From contig NC_013720.1 in assembly GCF_000025185.1 (NCBI RefSeq), forward strand, positions 4,526,001-4,590,000: DNA of 64,000 bases, read 5' to 3'. Both the position numbers and the translations under genes were made by a program. The notes under the pieces were generated by a model. That model ran no database searches. It saw only the letters and a program-made list of their open reading frames with translations, and was not told the origin of the DNA. Positions 45,848 through 53,624 of this stretch are shown here, piece after piece (positions within the stretch are counted from its first letter, which is position 1; each line of letters opens with the position of its first letter). This stretch comes from Pirellula staleyi DSM 6068 (GTDB lineage: Bacteria; Planctomycetota; Planctomycetia; Pirellulales; Pirellulaceae).

Positions 45848-48544
45848 TCACGACTTCAAGCGAAACGCTTCACTGGTCACCAGCGTTTCGAGAAACGATT
45901 GCACTGCAAAATCTTTTTCGCGAGCTTGGTTTACCATCGCCTCGATTAACGGTTCGTCGCTAAAGCTACAAGGTCGACCGAGCGCGTACTCGATGAGTGC
46001 CATGCTGAAACCACGAGCAAAATCCTCGGATTTCGACGCCAAGATCTCGCGCAACTGATAGTAGTCGGCAAACTCGGGCCCTTGAAACAGCTTCCCCTGT
46101 GGTTCGATTTTCCAGCTGATCTTCTGACCGGAGATCGGCTTTCCATGGTCGCCAAACAGTTGATACGAATCATCGGTGCGCCACATCCCGGTGGCATCGA
46201 GATTCTCAAGCCCCAGCCCAATAGGATCGATCTTACGGTGACAGCTCGCGCACTGCGCCTGCTCTTGATGCAACGAAAGTCGCTCGCGGGTAGTCAGGAG
46301 TTTTCCTGCCAAACGTGCAAGCTGCGGCACATTCGCCGGGGCAGGGGGAGGTGGATCGTTCAGCAGCTTTCGTAGGACCCATGCGCCACGTTCGACCGGA
46401 CTGGTCCGCTCACCATTACTGAGCATGAAGTTGATCGCCGCCATACCGAGCAATCCACCACGCGGAGAATCGGCAGGTACCGGCACCTTGCGAAACTCAT
46501 CACCATGCACATTCTCGATTCCATAGTAGTTCGCGAGGACTCCGTCGATCACGACGTAATCTGAACGAAGCAAATCATCGAGCCCTGCGTTCGCGCGGAG
46601 TATATGCTCGAACGTTTCATACACCTCGCTGCGCGCCGCAAGCTTTGTTGCTTCATCGAAACGAGGAAACATCGCGCGGTTGACCGTAAAGAAGTCGACA
46701 CGATCGAGCTCGAGCCATTGATGCACAAAGGGGCGCGAGAATCCGACTGCACGAGGGTCGCTCAGCAGCCGCTTCGACTGTGCACTTAGAGTCTCTGGCT
46801 CGAGCAACTTTCCCTGCTGTGCCAGCTCGCGCAGCTCACGGTCCGGAGGAGATCCCCACAGGAAATACGACAGCCGTGTGGCCAACTCTTGGCTCGTGAG
46901 CGCTCGGCGCTGCTGATCGGGCGTAGGCTCCGCCAGATAGAGGAACATCGGCGAAGCGAGTACGACCGATAGCGATTCTTTCAGGGCCGCCGCATGCTTG
47001 TCTCCGGCAGTTCGTCGACGCTGGTAGATCTCTGCGAGTCGATCAAGGTAGGTAGTCGATGGAGCTTTGCCTCGAAACGCCTCGACAGCAAAGCGCTCGA
47101 TCGCTTGTCGCACTTCGTCTGGCGACGGATTGCTTTTGTCATCAAGTCCGATTTGAAGCGTGGCTATTCCGGCGGGGAGTTTTCCGCTTGCATCATTCAC
47201 ACGCTCAATCTCCATCCAGTCGATCCAAAGTACAAACTCCGGACCGACACCGTTTTCCTTTACCCCTTCGTTGAAGCGACGCCGCGATTGCTCGATATGA
47301 TCGCTCGTCCCTTTCTCGCGAATGAAGATCGCACGATCGTTTCGATCGCTATGCTTGCGTGTCATCACCAGCGGAATTTCGATCACTTGAGGATGATCCA
47401 TCGTCCCGGTCACTTCGTGCGTGCTGATGACCTGACCATGTCTTGGATGAATGCCAAACTCAATAAATCGCCGCTCGGGAGTGGCATGCTCCGTATGAGC
47501 AGCGCGAATACGCACGACATACTCACCAACGGGCCATGAAAAAGGAACGTTCAGGGTGAGCCATGAATTGAAATCGCCACCATTGTTGATCGTGAGATAA
47601 GCGCCACGATCAACAGCGGGCTGCGCGAGATACTTTGCATGGTAGGCATGCAGGAAGAAGTTTCGCGAGGCTCGATTGGCTTTGTCGGCGTTGTTCTCCC
47701 CGGTTTGGAATCCGAAAGATTCGGGGGAAGGTGCTCCAGGAATTTTGGCCCACGAGCGTCGAAAGATCGACTCGTCAGGAAACTCCTTACGCAGTTCGGC
47801 CACAATGGCAGCGTTCTCACTGCGCGCGGCCGCCTCATCCACTCCCTTGACCCACAAATCGCCTCTGCGGCGCGCGTCGAGTTCATCCGCATGCAACTTA
47901 CGAAGCAGTGGCGTGGTCTGCTCACCTTCCTGGCGCAGCTTGTGCTGCGAGGTGGCGGCAGCTTGTCGCTCCCACGCTTCATCGAGTCCCTCGCGACCAA
48001 GCGCCAGATATTGCTCGAACTGATTTCCCGACATGAATAGATTCGAGCCAACCGTATCAAATCCCCCGGAACCCACATCCGACGGAAGTTCGCTCACATT
48101 AATCTCGACTCCCAAGAGTTCACGCAGGGAATTGCGATACTCGCGTCGATTCAGTCGCCGCATGGTGATCACGCCACCTTGATCGGCAAGAGTTTTGCGT
48201 GCTGCCACCATCGTGTTTGCCAGTTGATCGAGAAGATCCGCTTTCACCTCATTCTCGAGTTGTTTTTCACCCTCAGGAGGCATCTCCCCGCTATTGAGTG
48301 CGTTTAAGATCTTCTGCCACCGCTCGGCTGTTTCGAGCGTTGTGATCGTGAGTGGCAAATCATCGATACGAAATGCCCCCTCCGCTTTGCTCTTCGCATG
48401 ACATTTCTGACAGTGCGCGCGTAGTACCTGGTGATGCGAGGCTGGAATCGTAGCTCGCGGAGGCTCACCTGCCACGGACGGTTCGGATAGTATCGCAGCG
48501 ACCGTCACCCAAAGTATCAGCGCAAAACGAAGTGCATATTTCAT
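45848..48544 (-). CDS. DUF1587/DUF1592/DUF1588/DUF1585 protein
   Basis: From ATG 48544 the product is 898 residues with signal peptide 'LRFALILWVTVAAILSEP'; a start at 48592 would add 16 residues. The cytochrome-like domain has CQKCH (Cys45-His49) and 'GEMPPEGEKQ'. DUF1587 is 'MRRLNRREYRNSLRELLGV'. A central beta-rich region ('WPVGEYVVRIRAAHTEH') resembles a carbohydrate-binding jelly roll. DUF1592 ('LATRLSYFLWGSPPDREL'), DUF1588 ('CASCHRKIDPIGLGLENLDA') and DUF1585 ('GFSMALIEYALGRPCSF') follow. It lies 58 bases behind the anti-sigma-like gene and ahead of DUF1552, so ECF-dependent expression is likely. Confidence 0.9.
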   Translation of the reverse strand: MKYALRFALILWVTVAAILSEPSVAGEPPRATIPASHHQVLRAHCQKCHAKSKAEGAFRIDDLPLTITTLETAERWQKILNALNSGEMPPEGEKQLENEVKADLLDQLANTMVAARKTLADQGGVITMRRLNRREYRNSLRELLGVEINVSELPSDVGSGGFDTVGSNLFMSGNQFEQYLALGREGLDEAWERQAAATSQHKLRQEGEQTTPLLRKLHADELDARRRGDLWVKGVDEAAARSENAAIVAELRKEFPDESIFRRSWAKIPGAPSPESFGFQTGENNADKANRASRNFFLHAYHAKYLAQPAVDRGAYLTINNGGDFNSWLTLNVPFSWPVGEYVVRIRAAHTEHATPERRFIEFGIHPRHGQVISTHEVTGTMDHPQVIEIPLVMTRKHSDRNDRAIFIREKGTSDHIEQSRRRFNEGVKENGVGPEFVLWIDWMEIERVNDASGKLPAGIATLQIGLDDKSNPSPDEVRQAIERFAVEAFRGKAPSTTYLDRLAEIYQRRRTAGDKHAAALKESLSVVLASPMFLYLAEPTPDQQRRALTSQELATRLSYFLWGSPPDRELRELAQQGKLLEPETLSAQSKRLLSDPRAVGFSRPFVHQWLELDRVDFFTVNRAMFPRFDEATKLAARSEVYETFEHILRANAGLDDLLRSDYVVIDGVLANYYGIENVHGDEFRKVPVPADSPRGGLLGMAAINFMLSNGERTSPVERGAWVLRKLLNDPPPPAPANVPQLARLAGKLLTTRERLSLHQEQAQCASCHRKIDPIGLGLENLDATGMWRTDDSYQLFGDHGKPISGQKISWKIEPQGKLFQGPEFADYYQLREILASKSEDFARGFSMALIEYALGRPCSFSDEPLIEAMVNQAREKDFAVQSFLETLVTSEAFRLKS

Positions 48545-48602
48545 GAGTGGAGTTGCTTCAGCTTTTCTCAGTACGATGGGGCCACCTATCAATGCACGAA
48601 AC

Positions 48603-49595
48603 TTACTGCTGCGTCATGGTGAGCCGAATGTCGTCGATATAGTGACCTGAAAACTCAACGCGATTTTGAAACTTAGGATTGTGAAAGATCCCAATGTGAA
48701 TCAGCAGAAAGTCGGCCTCAGCAGGGACTTTCAATGTGCAATCGATACGTTGCCAGGTCGCCGGGTCACGATCGAGCTGCGGGCAGGTTTGTCGCCCCAT
48801 CGCCAGTGCGCTGCTGGTCAAATCACCCCGTGAAATTGGCGATAGTTCACGTAGGAACTCCTCGGTAATCGCGTGCATGGCAATCGATCCGCGATACTGG
48901 TCCTGCTCTGGGAAAACTGCTGCGTTCAGCTGCACGGAGAGCTCGGCGACTCCTTTGCCACGGGCGATAGCGTCGCGATAAGGGCGGAGATCCACAATGC
49001 GGAACAGATCACCGCAGTAGCTCCCTTCGGGATTCGCTTTTCCTTCATGATCGGCTCGCAGCATGCGCAGCATCTGGCTTCCACTAGCTGGAAGAACTCC
49101 GTTATCTGCCAAAGCAAGCTGCGAAAAATCGCCACTCCACTGATCGATCTGACTGGGGAGACCTGTGACCTCGGGTGCTGTTTTGTTCTCGAAACTTTCG
49201 AGCAACAGCGACGTGACTTTCGGAGACGACTCGAGCAATCGTGGAACAGCGTAGGCCCAGGCAACTGATGAGCAGGCCGCGCCGATAAGCAGCCCTAAAG
49301 CAATGCCGCTAAGAGGACGCCAGGCTGAACGCGATCGCTTTCGATCGGCGATGGAAGGCTCATGGATAAGGGGCGGCGAAGGAATTTCTTGCGAAGCTAG
49401 TGTCTCGCCTGAAAGGACTGGTGCAGCGGACCGGATGGCAAGCTCGGTCAGTTTTCCATCCACCGTCGCCAGATCGCGGAGTATCCGCCGCGCTTCAGCG
49501 CTGTCGCGTAGCAGCGACTGCAGCGGCTCGATATCGGCTGGCTCTAAGCGATCGTCGAGATATCGATGCAGCAGTTCGAGTTCTTGTGGATGCAT
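48603..49595 (-). CDS. Membrane anti-sigma-like protein with outer jelly-roll-like domain
   Basis: The 330-residue protein has a short N-terminal helical domain typical of planctomycete anti-sigma/FecR-type regulators ('LELLHRYLDDRLEPADIEPL', no zinc-binding HxxxCxxC). One transmembrane helix follows at about 96-118 ('GIALGLLIGAACSSVAWAYA'). The extracytoplasmic part of about 200 residues includes 'GSQMLRMLRADHEGK' and ends with 'SGHYIDDIRLTM', a pattern common in carbohydrate-binding jelly-roll domains. It follows the ECF sigma gene by 77 bases. The inferred role is to bind the sigma factor in the cytoplasm and respond to a ligand outside. Sequence alone does not prove anti-sigma activity. 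Confidence 0.7.
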   Translation of the reverse strand: MHPQELELLHRYLDDRLEPADIEPLQSLLRDSAEARRILRDLATVDGKLTELAIRSAAPVLSGETLASQEIPSPPLIHEPSIADRKRSRSAWRPLSGIALGLLIGAACSSVAWAYAVPRLLESSPKVTSLLLESFENKTAPEVTGLPSQIDQWSGDFSQLALADNGVLPASGSQMLRMLRADHEGKANPEGSYCGDLFRIVDLRPYRDAIARGKGVAELSVQLNAAVFPEQDQYRGSIAMHAITEEFLRELSPISRGDLTSSALAMGRQTCPQLDRDPATWQRIDCTLKVPAEADFLLIHIGIFHNPKFQNRVEFSGHYIDDIRLTMTQQ

Positions 49596-49672
49596 AACGG
49601 AGGACCTAAAGCGTTAGTTGCTGCGCTCGTATGAATCGAGAGTGATCATCGGGGGGACAAAGAAGCAAGCGA

Positions 49673-50227
49673 TTACGTTGGAGCAGCAAGTTTTTTCTCG
49701 ACACAGCGCTGCAATTCCTGACGAATCCGAGCGAGAAGCTGATAGACCGAACCTTCGGAGCGGGCGAGGCCAGCAGCTAACGATCGGATCGTGTTGTCGG
49801 GCGAGTAAGCGGCCAGCACCAACTGACGACGATCGGCCGAGAGCTTGGCGACACAATCGTCGAGCGCTTTTAGTTGCTGCTCGCGGAGGGGCATTTCTTC
49901 AGCTCCTTCGGCCGCCAGCAGTTCGATGGTGGCGTCGTCGAGCACCAGCCGATCGCGCGCAAATTTGCGTCGAAATTTCAGTACCTCAAAACGCGCAATC
50001 AAGCAGACCCAGCGTGGAAAGAGAGTCTGGTCGTCGAGCGTCGTGAACTTTCGCCAAGCGACGAGTCCCACCTCTTGCATCACCTCATCGACATCAGCAG
50101 ACCGCGGCAAGCAGGCACGGATATATGCACGAATCTGCTGCTCATGCTTCATCAGCAGACGTAGAAAAGCTTCGTTGGATTTCTCGGGTTGAGGGGACTC
50201 AGTCTGGAGAAGTGAATCGTCGGACAT
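49673..50227 (-). CDS. ECF sigma factor, Rhodopirellula/Verrucomicrobium type
   Basis: This 184-residue protein shows sigma-70 region 2 ('YIRACLPRSADVDEVMQEVG', 'FPRWVCLIARFEVLKFRRK', about 30-95) and region 4 ('LSADRRQLVLAAYSPDNTIR' and 'SEGSVYQLLARIRQELQRCV', about 125-178). This matches the TIGR02989-like family of planctomycetes and Verrucomicrobia. It heads a minus-strand run: sigma, anti-sigma-like protein, DUF1592/DUF1552 pair, LRR protein, second pair and a hypothetical protein. Control of that run in response to an outside signal is the likely job. Neither its promoter target nor autoregulation can be read from the sequence. Confidence 0.9.
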   Translation of the reverse strand: MSDDSLLQTESPQPEKSNEAFLRLLMKHEQQIRAYIRACLPRSADVDEVMQEVGLVAWRKFTTLDDQTLFPRWVCLIARFEVLKFRRKFARDRLVLDDATIELLAAEGAEEMPLREQQLKALDDCVAKLSADRRQLVLAAYSPDNTIRSLAAGLARSEGSVYQLLARIRQELQRCVEKKLAAPT

Positions 50228-50707
50228 GAATGAAGTCGTCGAATTTGCCTGGGAGAAGTGGAGGATGCTTCGAGACTAATTGTGTACTCCCGATCAATAG
50301 CTGGTTTAACGAAAAATCTTCCCAAAAAACTCGCCGCTGATCAGAAGAGGATCCTCCGCAGGCATAGCAGCTATTGCGAGAGTTCGACCATCCACCACCA
50401 GATGCAACGTGTTATGCCAGCAGAGGATAAACACGTGATTCCACGGGATTCGCGGTGCATTTCGGCCACCAAATTGCCTCCTTTGTATGCACGATCGTTC
50501 GAACAGTATTTGTCCCGATTTGAAACTACTTCTCTCAAATCGAGAATCTTCCGCCCCATCTGAAAGGAGTTTTTGGCCCTGGTCATCTCTCTGGTGTGCC
50601 ACATGTCGTGGCTAGGAAGGGGGGTGACCTCTTCCCGTGCGAACAGGACCTGCGGAATCCTTTTCGCTTGTGAAAAAAATTACCGCAACAGAGAAGAGAT
50701 GTGTGTC
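50228..50707. other. Divergent intergenic region with possible gene remnant
   Basis: 480 bases between the ECF sigma gene and the serine hydrolase gene. No operator or terminator is recognised. On the minus strand about 50306-50470 can be read as a protein-like C-terminal segment ('HNTLHLVVDGRTLAIAAM' and 'LISGEFFGKIF' before a TAA), which may be a decayed gene end. Confidence 0.4.
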
Positions 50708-52378
50708 ATGTTACGTCGAACCTTTTTTCAGATGTTTGTTTTTCTCGCGGTCGCCACCTCAATCTCGGTGCACTTCGCGCCCCGACCCAGCCTCAGTGCT
50801 GCTGAACCGAAACGACGTGTCGGAAGTGGGGCGGCACAGCGGGCTCCCATCGGTCCCACGAATTTGGCAAGTAACACCAACAGCACCGAGTTCGATCAAG
50901 AGATCGATGCCCACTTTGCCGAGAAGAAGCTGCCAGGCCTTGTCGTGCTGATGGCACGCGATGGGCTCCTCACTTATCGCCGGGTCAAAGGCCATGCCGA
51001 TGTCGCCGGTAATGTGCCGATGACTGAACACAAGATCGGTCGCCTAAACTCGGTCTCCAAACTGGTTGGAAGTGTCGTCCTCGTGCGACTCGAAGAGCAG
51101 GGGAAGATCAACCTCAAGTCGAAGGCCTCGACTTACATCGATGGCCTTCCGGCTCATCACAACTATCGAGTGCTCGATCTGCTGACTTGTCGCAGCGGCG
51201 TTCGTCACTATGGCGAGCCGACCTCCAGCGACAGTCCAACAGGCTGGTCGGAGAACGACTTTGCCACAGCTGCCGATGTGCTCCCAAACTTTTGGCTAGA
51301 TCCCCTAGCATCACCGAGTGGCAGTTACCACTACAGCTCGTTTGGGTACACCATTTCCGATGCGTGTGCTGAAGAAGTCTCGGGAAAATCGTTTCGTAAT
51401 TTGGTGAAAGACCTCGTTGCGACACCTGCTGGAGCCTCGACGCTGCGTGTCGAAGACTTGGAGGACAACAACCTTAATCGCGTGAAGTTCTACACCGTCG
51501 AGAATGGTCAGAACGTCGAGGTTTCACCTCCGAAAAAGGAATGGACTCCATCGGGTGGCGGGATGCAGAGTTCCCCTCTCGATTTGCTGAAGTTTGGCAT
51601 TGCCTTGATGGATGGGAAAGTGATCTCGAAGGCCAATGTCGATCGGATGATGACGCGCCTCGATTCCAACGATTCGTATGCCATTGGTTGCAGCACCGCG
51701 ATCGAGAATGGCTACCAAGTGATGGCCAAGGATGGAAGCGCTGAAGGAAGCAATGCCTATATCTGGATGGTTCCTGAGCGCCGCATGGTGATGGTAGTGA
51801 TGGCGAATCGCGACGGGGCTGGTGTCGACTCGTTGGGTAAGTCGCTCCGCCGAATTGCCTTGGGTACGAACAAAGCGTCGGGACAAGAGCCTGATTTGGT
51901 GGTCGAAAAGTTCGTCCGTACCTCTGCCCCACGCTACAAGAATGGCTACCTCGAAATTCCTGTCTCGTTCGGCGTCAAAAACCAAGGGAAGGCAGGGGCC
52001 AGCAGCAGTTTTCTCAACTCGGTGAAAGTCGAGGGTGTCGATCGCTGGACAGCCTTCATGGAGGCACTCCCTCGCGAAGATTCGAAGTCGGTTAGTGCTG
52101 TCGTGAAAGTTTCCGACCCGAACAAACTGCTCGCGGGACGTACCCTCACGCTCCAAGCTTATGCGGATGCACCAATTGCTGGTGGCGATACTTCGATCCC
52201 CAGCTATGCCCGCATCAATGAAGTGTCGGAGAACAACAACACTGCCACCCTCGAAGTGAAAGTGCCTGGAGGACTCGATCTGAAAACGGCACCTCGCCCC
52301 GATACCGATGCGAGCAAGTCGCGTCCCACGCGGGTTCCTAATCGAATCGGACCTGCGAATCGTAAGCCCGTAAAGTAA
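50708..52378 (+). CDS. Secreted serine beta-lactamase-like hydrolase with CARDB domain
   Basis: From ATG 50708 the protein is 556 residues with a signal peptide ('FFQMFVFLAVATSISVHFA'). The frame is open back to 50573, but that stretch is not signal-like. The beta-lactamase/class C fold has the SxxK motif SVSK (Ser115, Lys118), a 'HYSSFGYTI' tyrosine motif (YSS where YxN is usual), and a late 'KDGSAEG' motif ahead of 'RMVMVVMANRDG'. Residues about 400-535 form a CARDB-type adhesion domain ('PVSFGVKNQGKAGASSSF', 'YARINEVSENNNTATLEV'). Family members are D-amino-acid or ester hydrolases; the substrate is not predictable. It faces the cbb3 operon in a convergent arrangement. Confidence 0.8.
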   Translation: MLRRTFFQMFVFLAVATSISVHFAPRPSLSAAEPKRRVGSGAAQRAPIGPTNLASNTNSTEFDQEIDAHFAEKKLPGLVVLMARDGLLTYRRVKGHADVAGNVPMTEHKIGRLNSVSKLVGSVVLVRLEEQGKINLKSKASTYIDGLPAHHNYRVLDLLTCRSGVRHYGEPTSSDSPTGWSENDFATAADVLPNFWLDPLASPSGSYHYSSFGYTISDACAEEVSGKSFRNLVKDLVATPAGASTLRVEDLEDNNLNRVKFYTVENGQNVEVSPPKKEWTPSGGGMQSSPLDLLKFGIALMDGKVISKANVDRMMTRLDSNDSYAIGCSTAIENGYQVMAKDGSAEGSNAYIWMVPERRMVMVVMANRDGAGVDSLGKSLRRIALGTNKASGQEPDLVVEKFVRTSAPRYKNGYLEIPVSFGVKNQGKAGASSSFLNSVKVEGVDRWTAFMEALPREDSKSVSAVVKVSDPNKLLAGRTLTLQAYADAPIAGGDTSIPSYARINEVSENNNTATLEVKVPGGLDLKTAPRPDTDASKSRPTRVPNRIGPANRKPVK

Positions 52379-52405
52379 GCATTGCTGCAAAAAAGTTGGA
52401 TGGGC

Positions 52406-52432
52406 CCGTCCCCAGTGAGTTTCTGGGGACGG
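52406..52432 (-). terminator. Hairpin between convergent genes
   Basis: CCGTCCCCAG (52406-52415) and CTGGGGACGG (52423-52432) form a perfect 10-bp stem with a 7-base loop, between the serine hydrolase and the last cbb3-operon gene. On the minus strand TTTTTT follows 11 bases after the stem (52389-52394 region); no T-tract on the plus side. Confidence 0.65.
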
Positions 52433-52449
52433 AGGTGACGCAGAATCTA

Positions 52450-52836
52450 TTAGCTCGGACCTTGAATCGATAGAGCAGCCACGGCGATCGCCAGTCCCAC
52501 GATGTTCAGAATCACGATGAGGAAGCCCACTCCATAAATGGTTTGGGTTCCCTCATCGATTTTTGCTTTCTTGCTGCTCATCAATTTGGTCGCAACGATT
52601 CCCATGATCCAGCTCCAGTGCAACATCACGTGTATAAGAATGCCCAGAGTCATCACAGCGACCAGGATGAATTGCAGGTTCATCCAATCACCAAGATTCA
52701 TCCCCCCCAGTTGCCACCCGCTGGACGCCACGAGAGGTGGGAAGACAAATCGCACAACCACCGATACAAACATGAGCGCGAGGAAGACGACGAGAAGTGC
52801 CAAGTCGAGAAAGAAATTGACGATCGCTCGCGACAT
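52450..52836 (-). CDS. DUF4405-like small membrane protein
   Basis: The 128-residue protein has three hydrophobic segments ('LDLALLVVFLALMFVSVVV', 'LQFILVAVMTLGILIHVML', 'GFLIVILNIVGLAIAVAAL') and the motif 'HVMLHWSWI', whose His residues resemble the heme-b ligands of DUF4405/cytochrome b561-type proteins. It follows the SafE-type gene by 41 bases and is the last gene of the cbb3-oxidase run. An electron-transfer or assembly role is inferred. Only family-level similarity supports this. Confidence 0.65.
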   Translation of the reverse strand: MSRAIVNFFLDLALLVVFLALMFVSVVVRFVFPPLVASSGWQLGGMNLGDWMNLQFILVAVMTLGILIHVMLHWSWIMGIVATKLMSSKKAKIDEGTQTIYGVGFLIVILNIVGLAIAVAALSIQGPS

Positions 52837-52877
52837 AACGTTGGCTCAACAATCCTAGAGGCGTGCGGACTCGCGAT

Positions 52878-53624
52878 TTACTTTTCACTACAAAAGGGAC
52901 AACCAGCCGGTTTTTCTCCCGGCATCGCGAGAAACGACGCGCCACGCACGATCGAAACGGCACCGGTGAGTAGTAGGCACCAGGCAGCCAGAGCGAAGAT
53001 CGAGCGGCGCATCGAGAGGGAGAGCAAGCGACCACCGAGTCCGGCAACGATCATCATCGGAGTGGTTCCGAGTCCGAACACAATCATCAGGAGAGCGCCA
53101 GCTGCTACTTGATGAGTGCTGACTGCTAGCGCGAGCATGCCGTAAAGTAAACCGCACGGAAGGAGCCCCGTCGCCATACCCGCCATAAATGCTCCGGTCG
53201 CATGCGGCTGTCGTAGCAGTTTGCCAATCATGCCACCTGCTAAACAAACGGTCCCGGAAGGAGTGTTTGTCGTGGAAGTTTTGCGGAACGAGAAGTAGCT
53301 AGCGACGCGCGAGAGGTAGCTGATAATCCCAGTTGCCTTAGCTCCTTGGTAAACGAGCATCAAGCCCGCAAGGATAGCAAGTACGGCGGGCACATTCGTC
53401 ATTCCTTGGGAATAGCCGCTCAGCCGATCACCTGCATAGCCGGCCACCGCACCCAGCACCGCGTACGTGAAGATACGTCCGAGCGAATAGACGATTTGGC
53501 GAGCCAAGGCCGAACTCCATCCGGAAGACGAGACTCCCACGATGAGCGCCAGGGGTCCACACATCCCGAGGCAATGGCTTGCACCAAGAATGCCGGTCAT
53601 AAAGATCAAGGGGAGTTCGATCAT
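52878..53624 (-). CDS. SafE/DsbD-type membrane protein of cbb3 operons
   Basis: The 248-residue polytopic protein has the diagnostic 'GASHCLGMCGPLALIVG' near the N-terminus and 'ATGLLPCGLLYGMLALA' in the middle. These are the paired Cys motifs of the sulfite exporter TauE/SafE (DsbD_2-like) family commonly encoded beside ccoI. About six transmembrane helices are visible. The start overlaps the ATPase stop by ATGA (53621-53624). Such proteins are thought to assist copper handling or thiol redox during cbb3 assembly. The extra C-terminal CPFC (in 'GCPFCSEK') is a possible metal-binding or redox pair. Confidence 0.8.
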   Translation of the reverse strand: MIELPLIFMTGILGASHCLGMCGPLALIVGVSSSGWSSALARQIVYSLGRIFTYAVLGAVAGYAGDRLSGYSQGMTNVPAVLAILAGLMLVYQGAKATGIISYLSRVASYFSFRKTSTTNTPSGTVCLAGGMIGKLLRQPHATGAFMAGMATGLLPCGLLYGMLALAVSTHQVAAGALLMIVFGLGTTPMMIVAGLGGRLLSLSMRRSIFALAAWCLLLTGAVSIVRGASFLAMPGEKPAGCPFCSEK

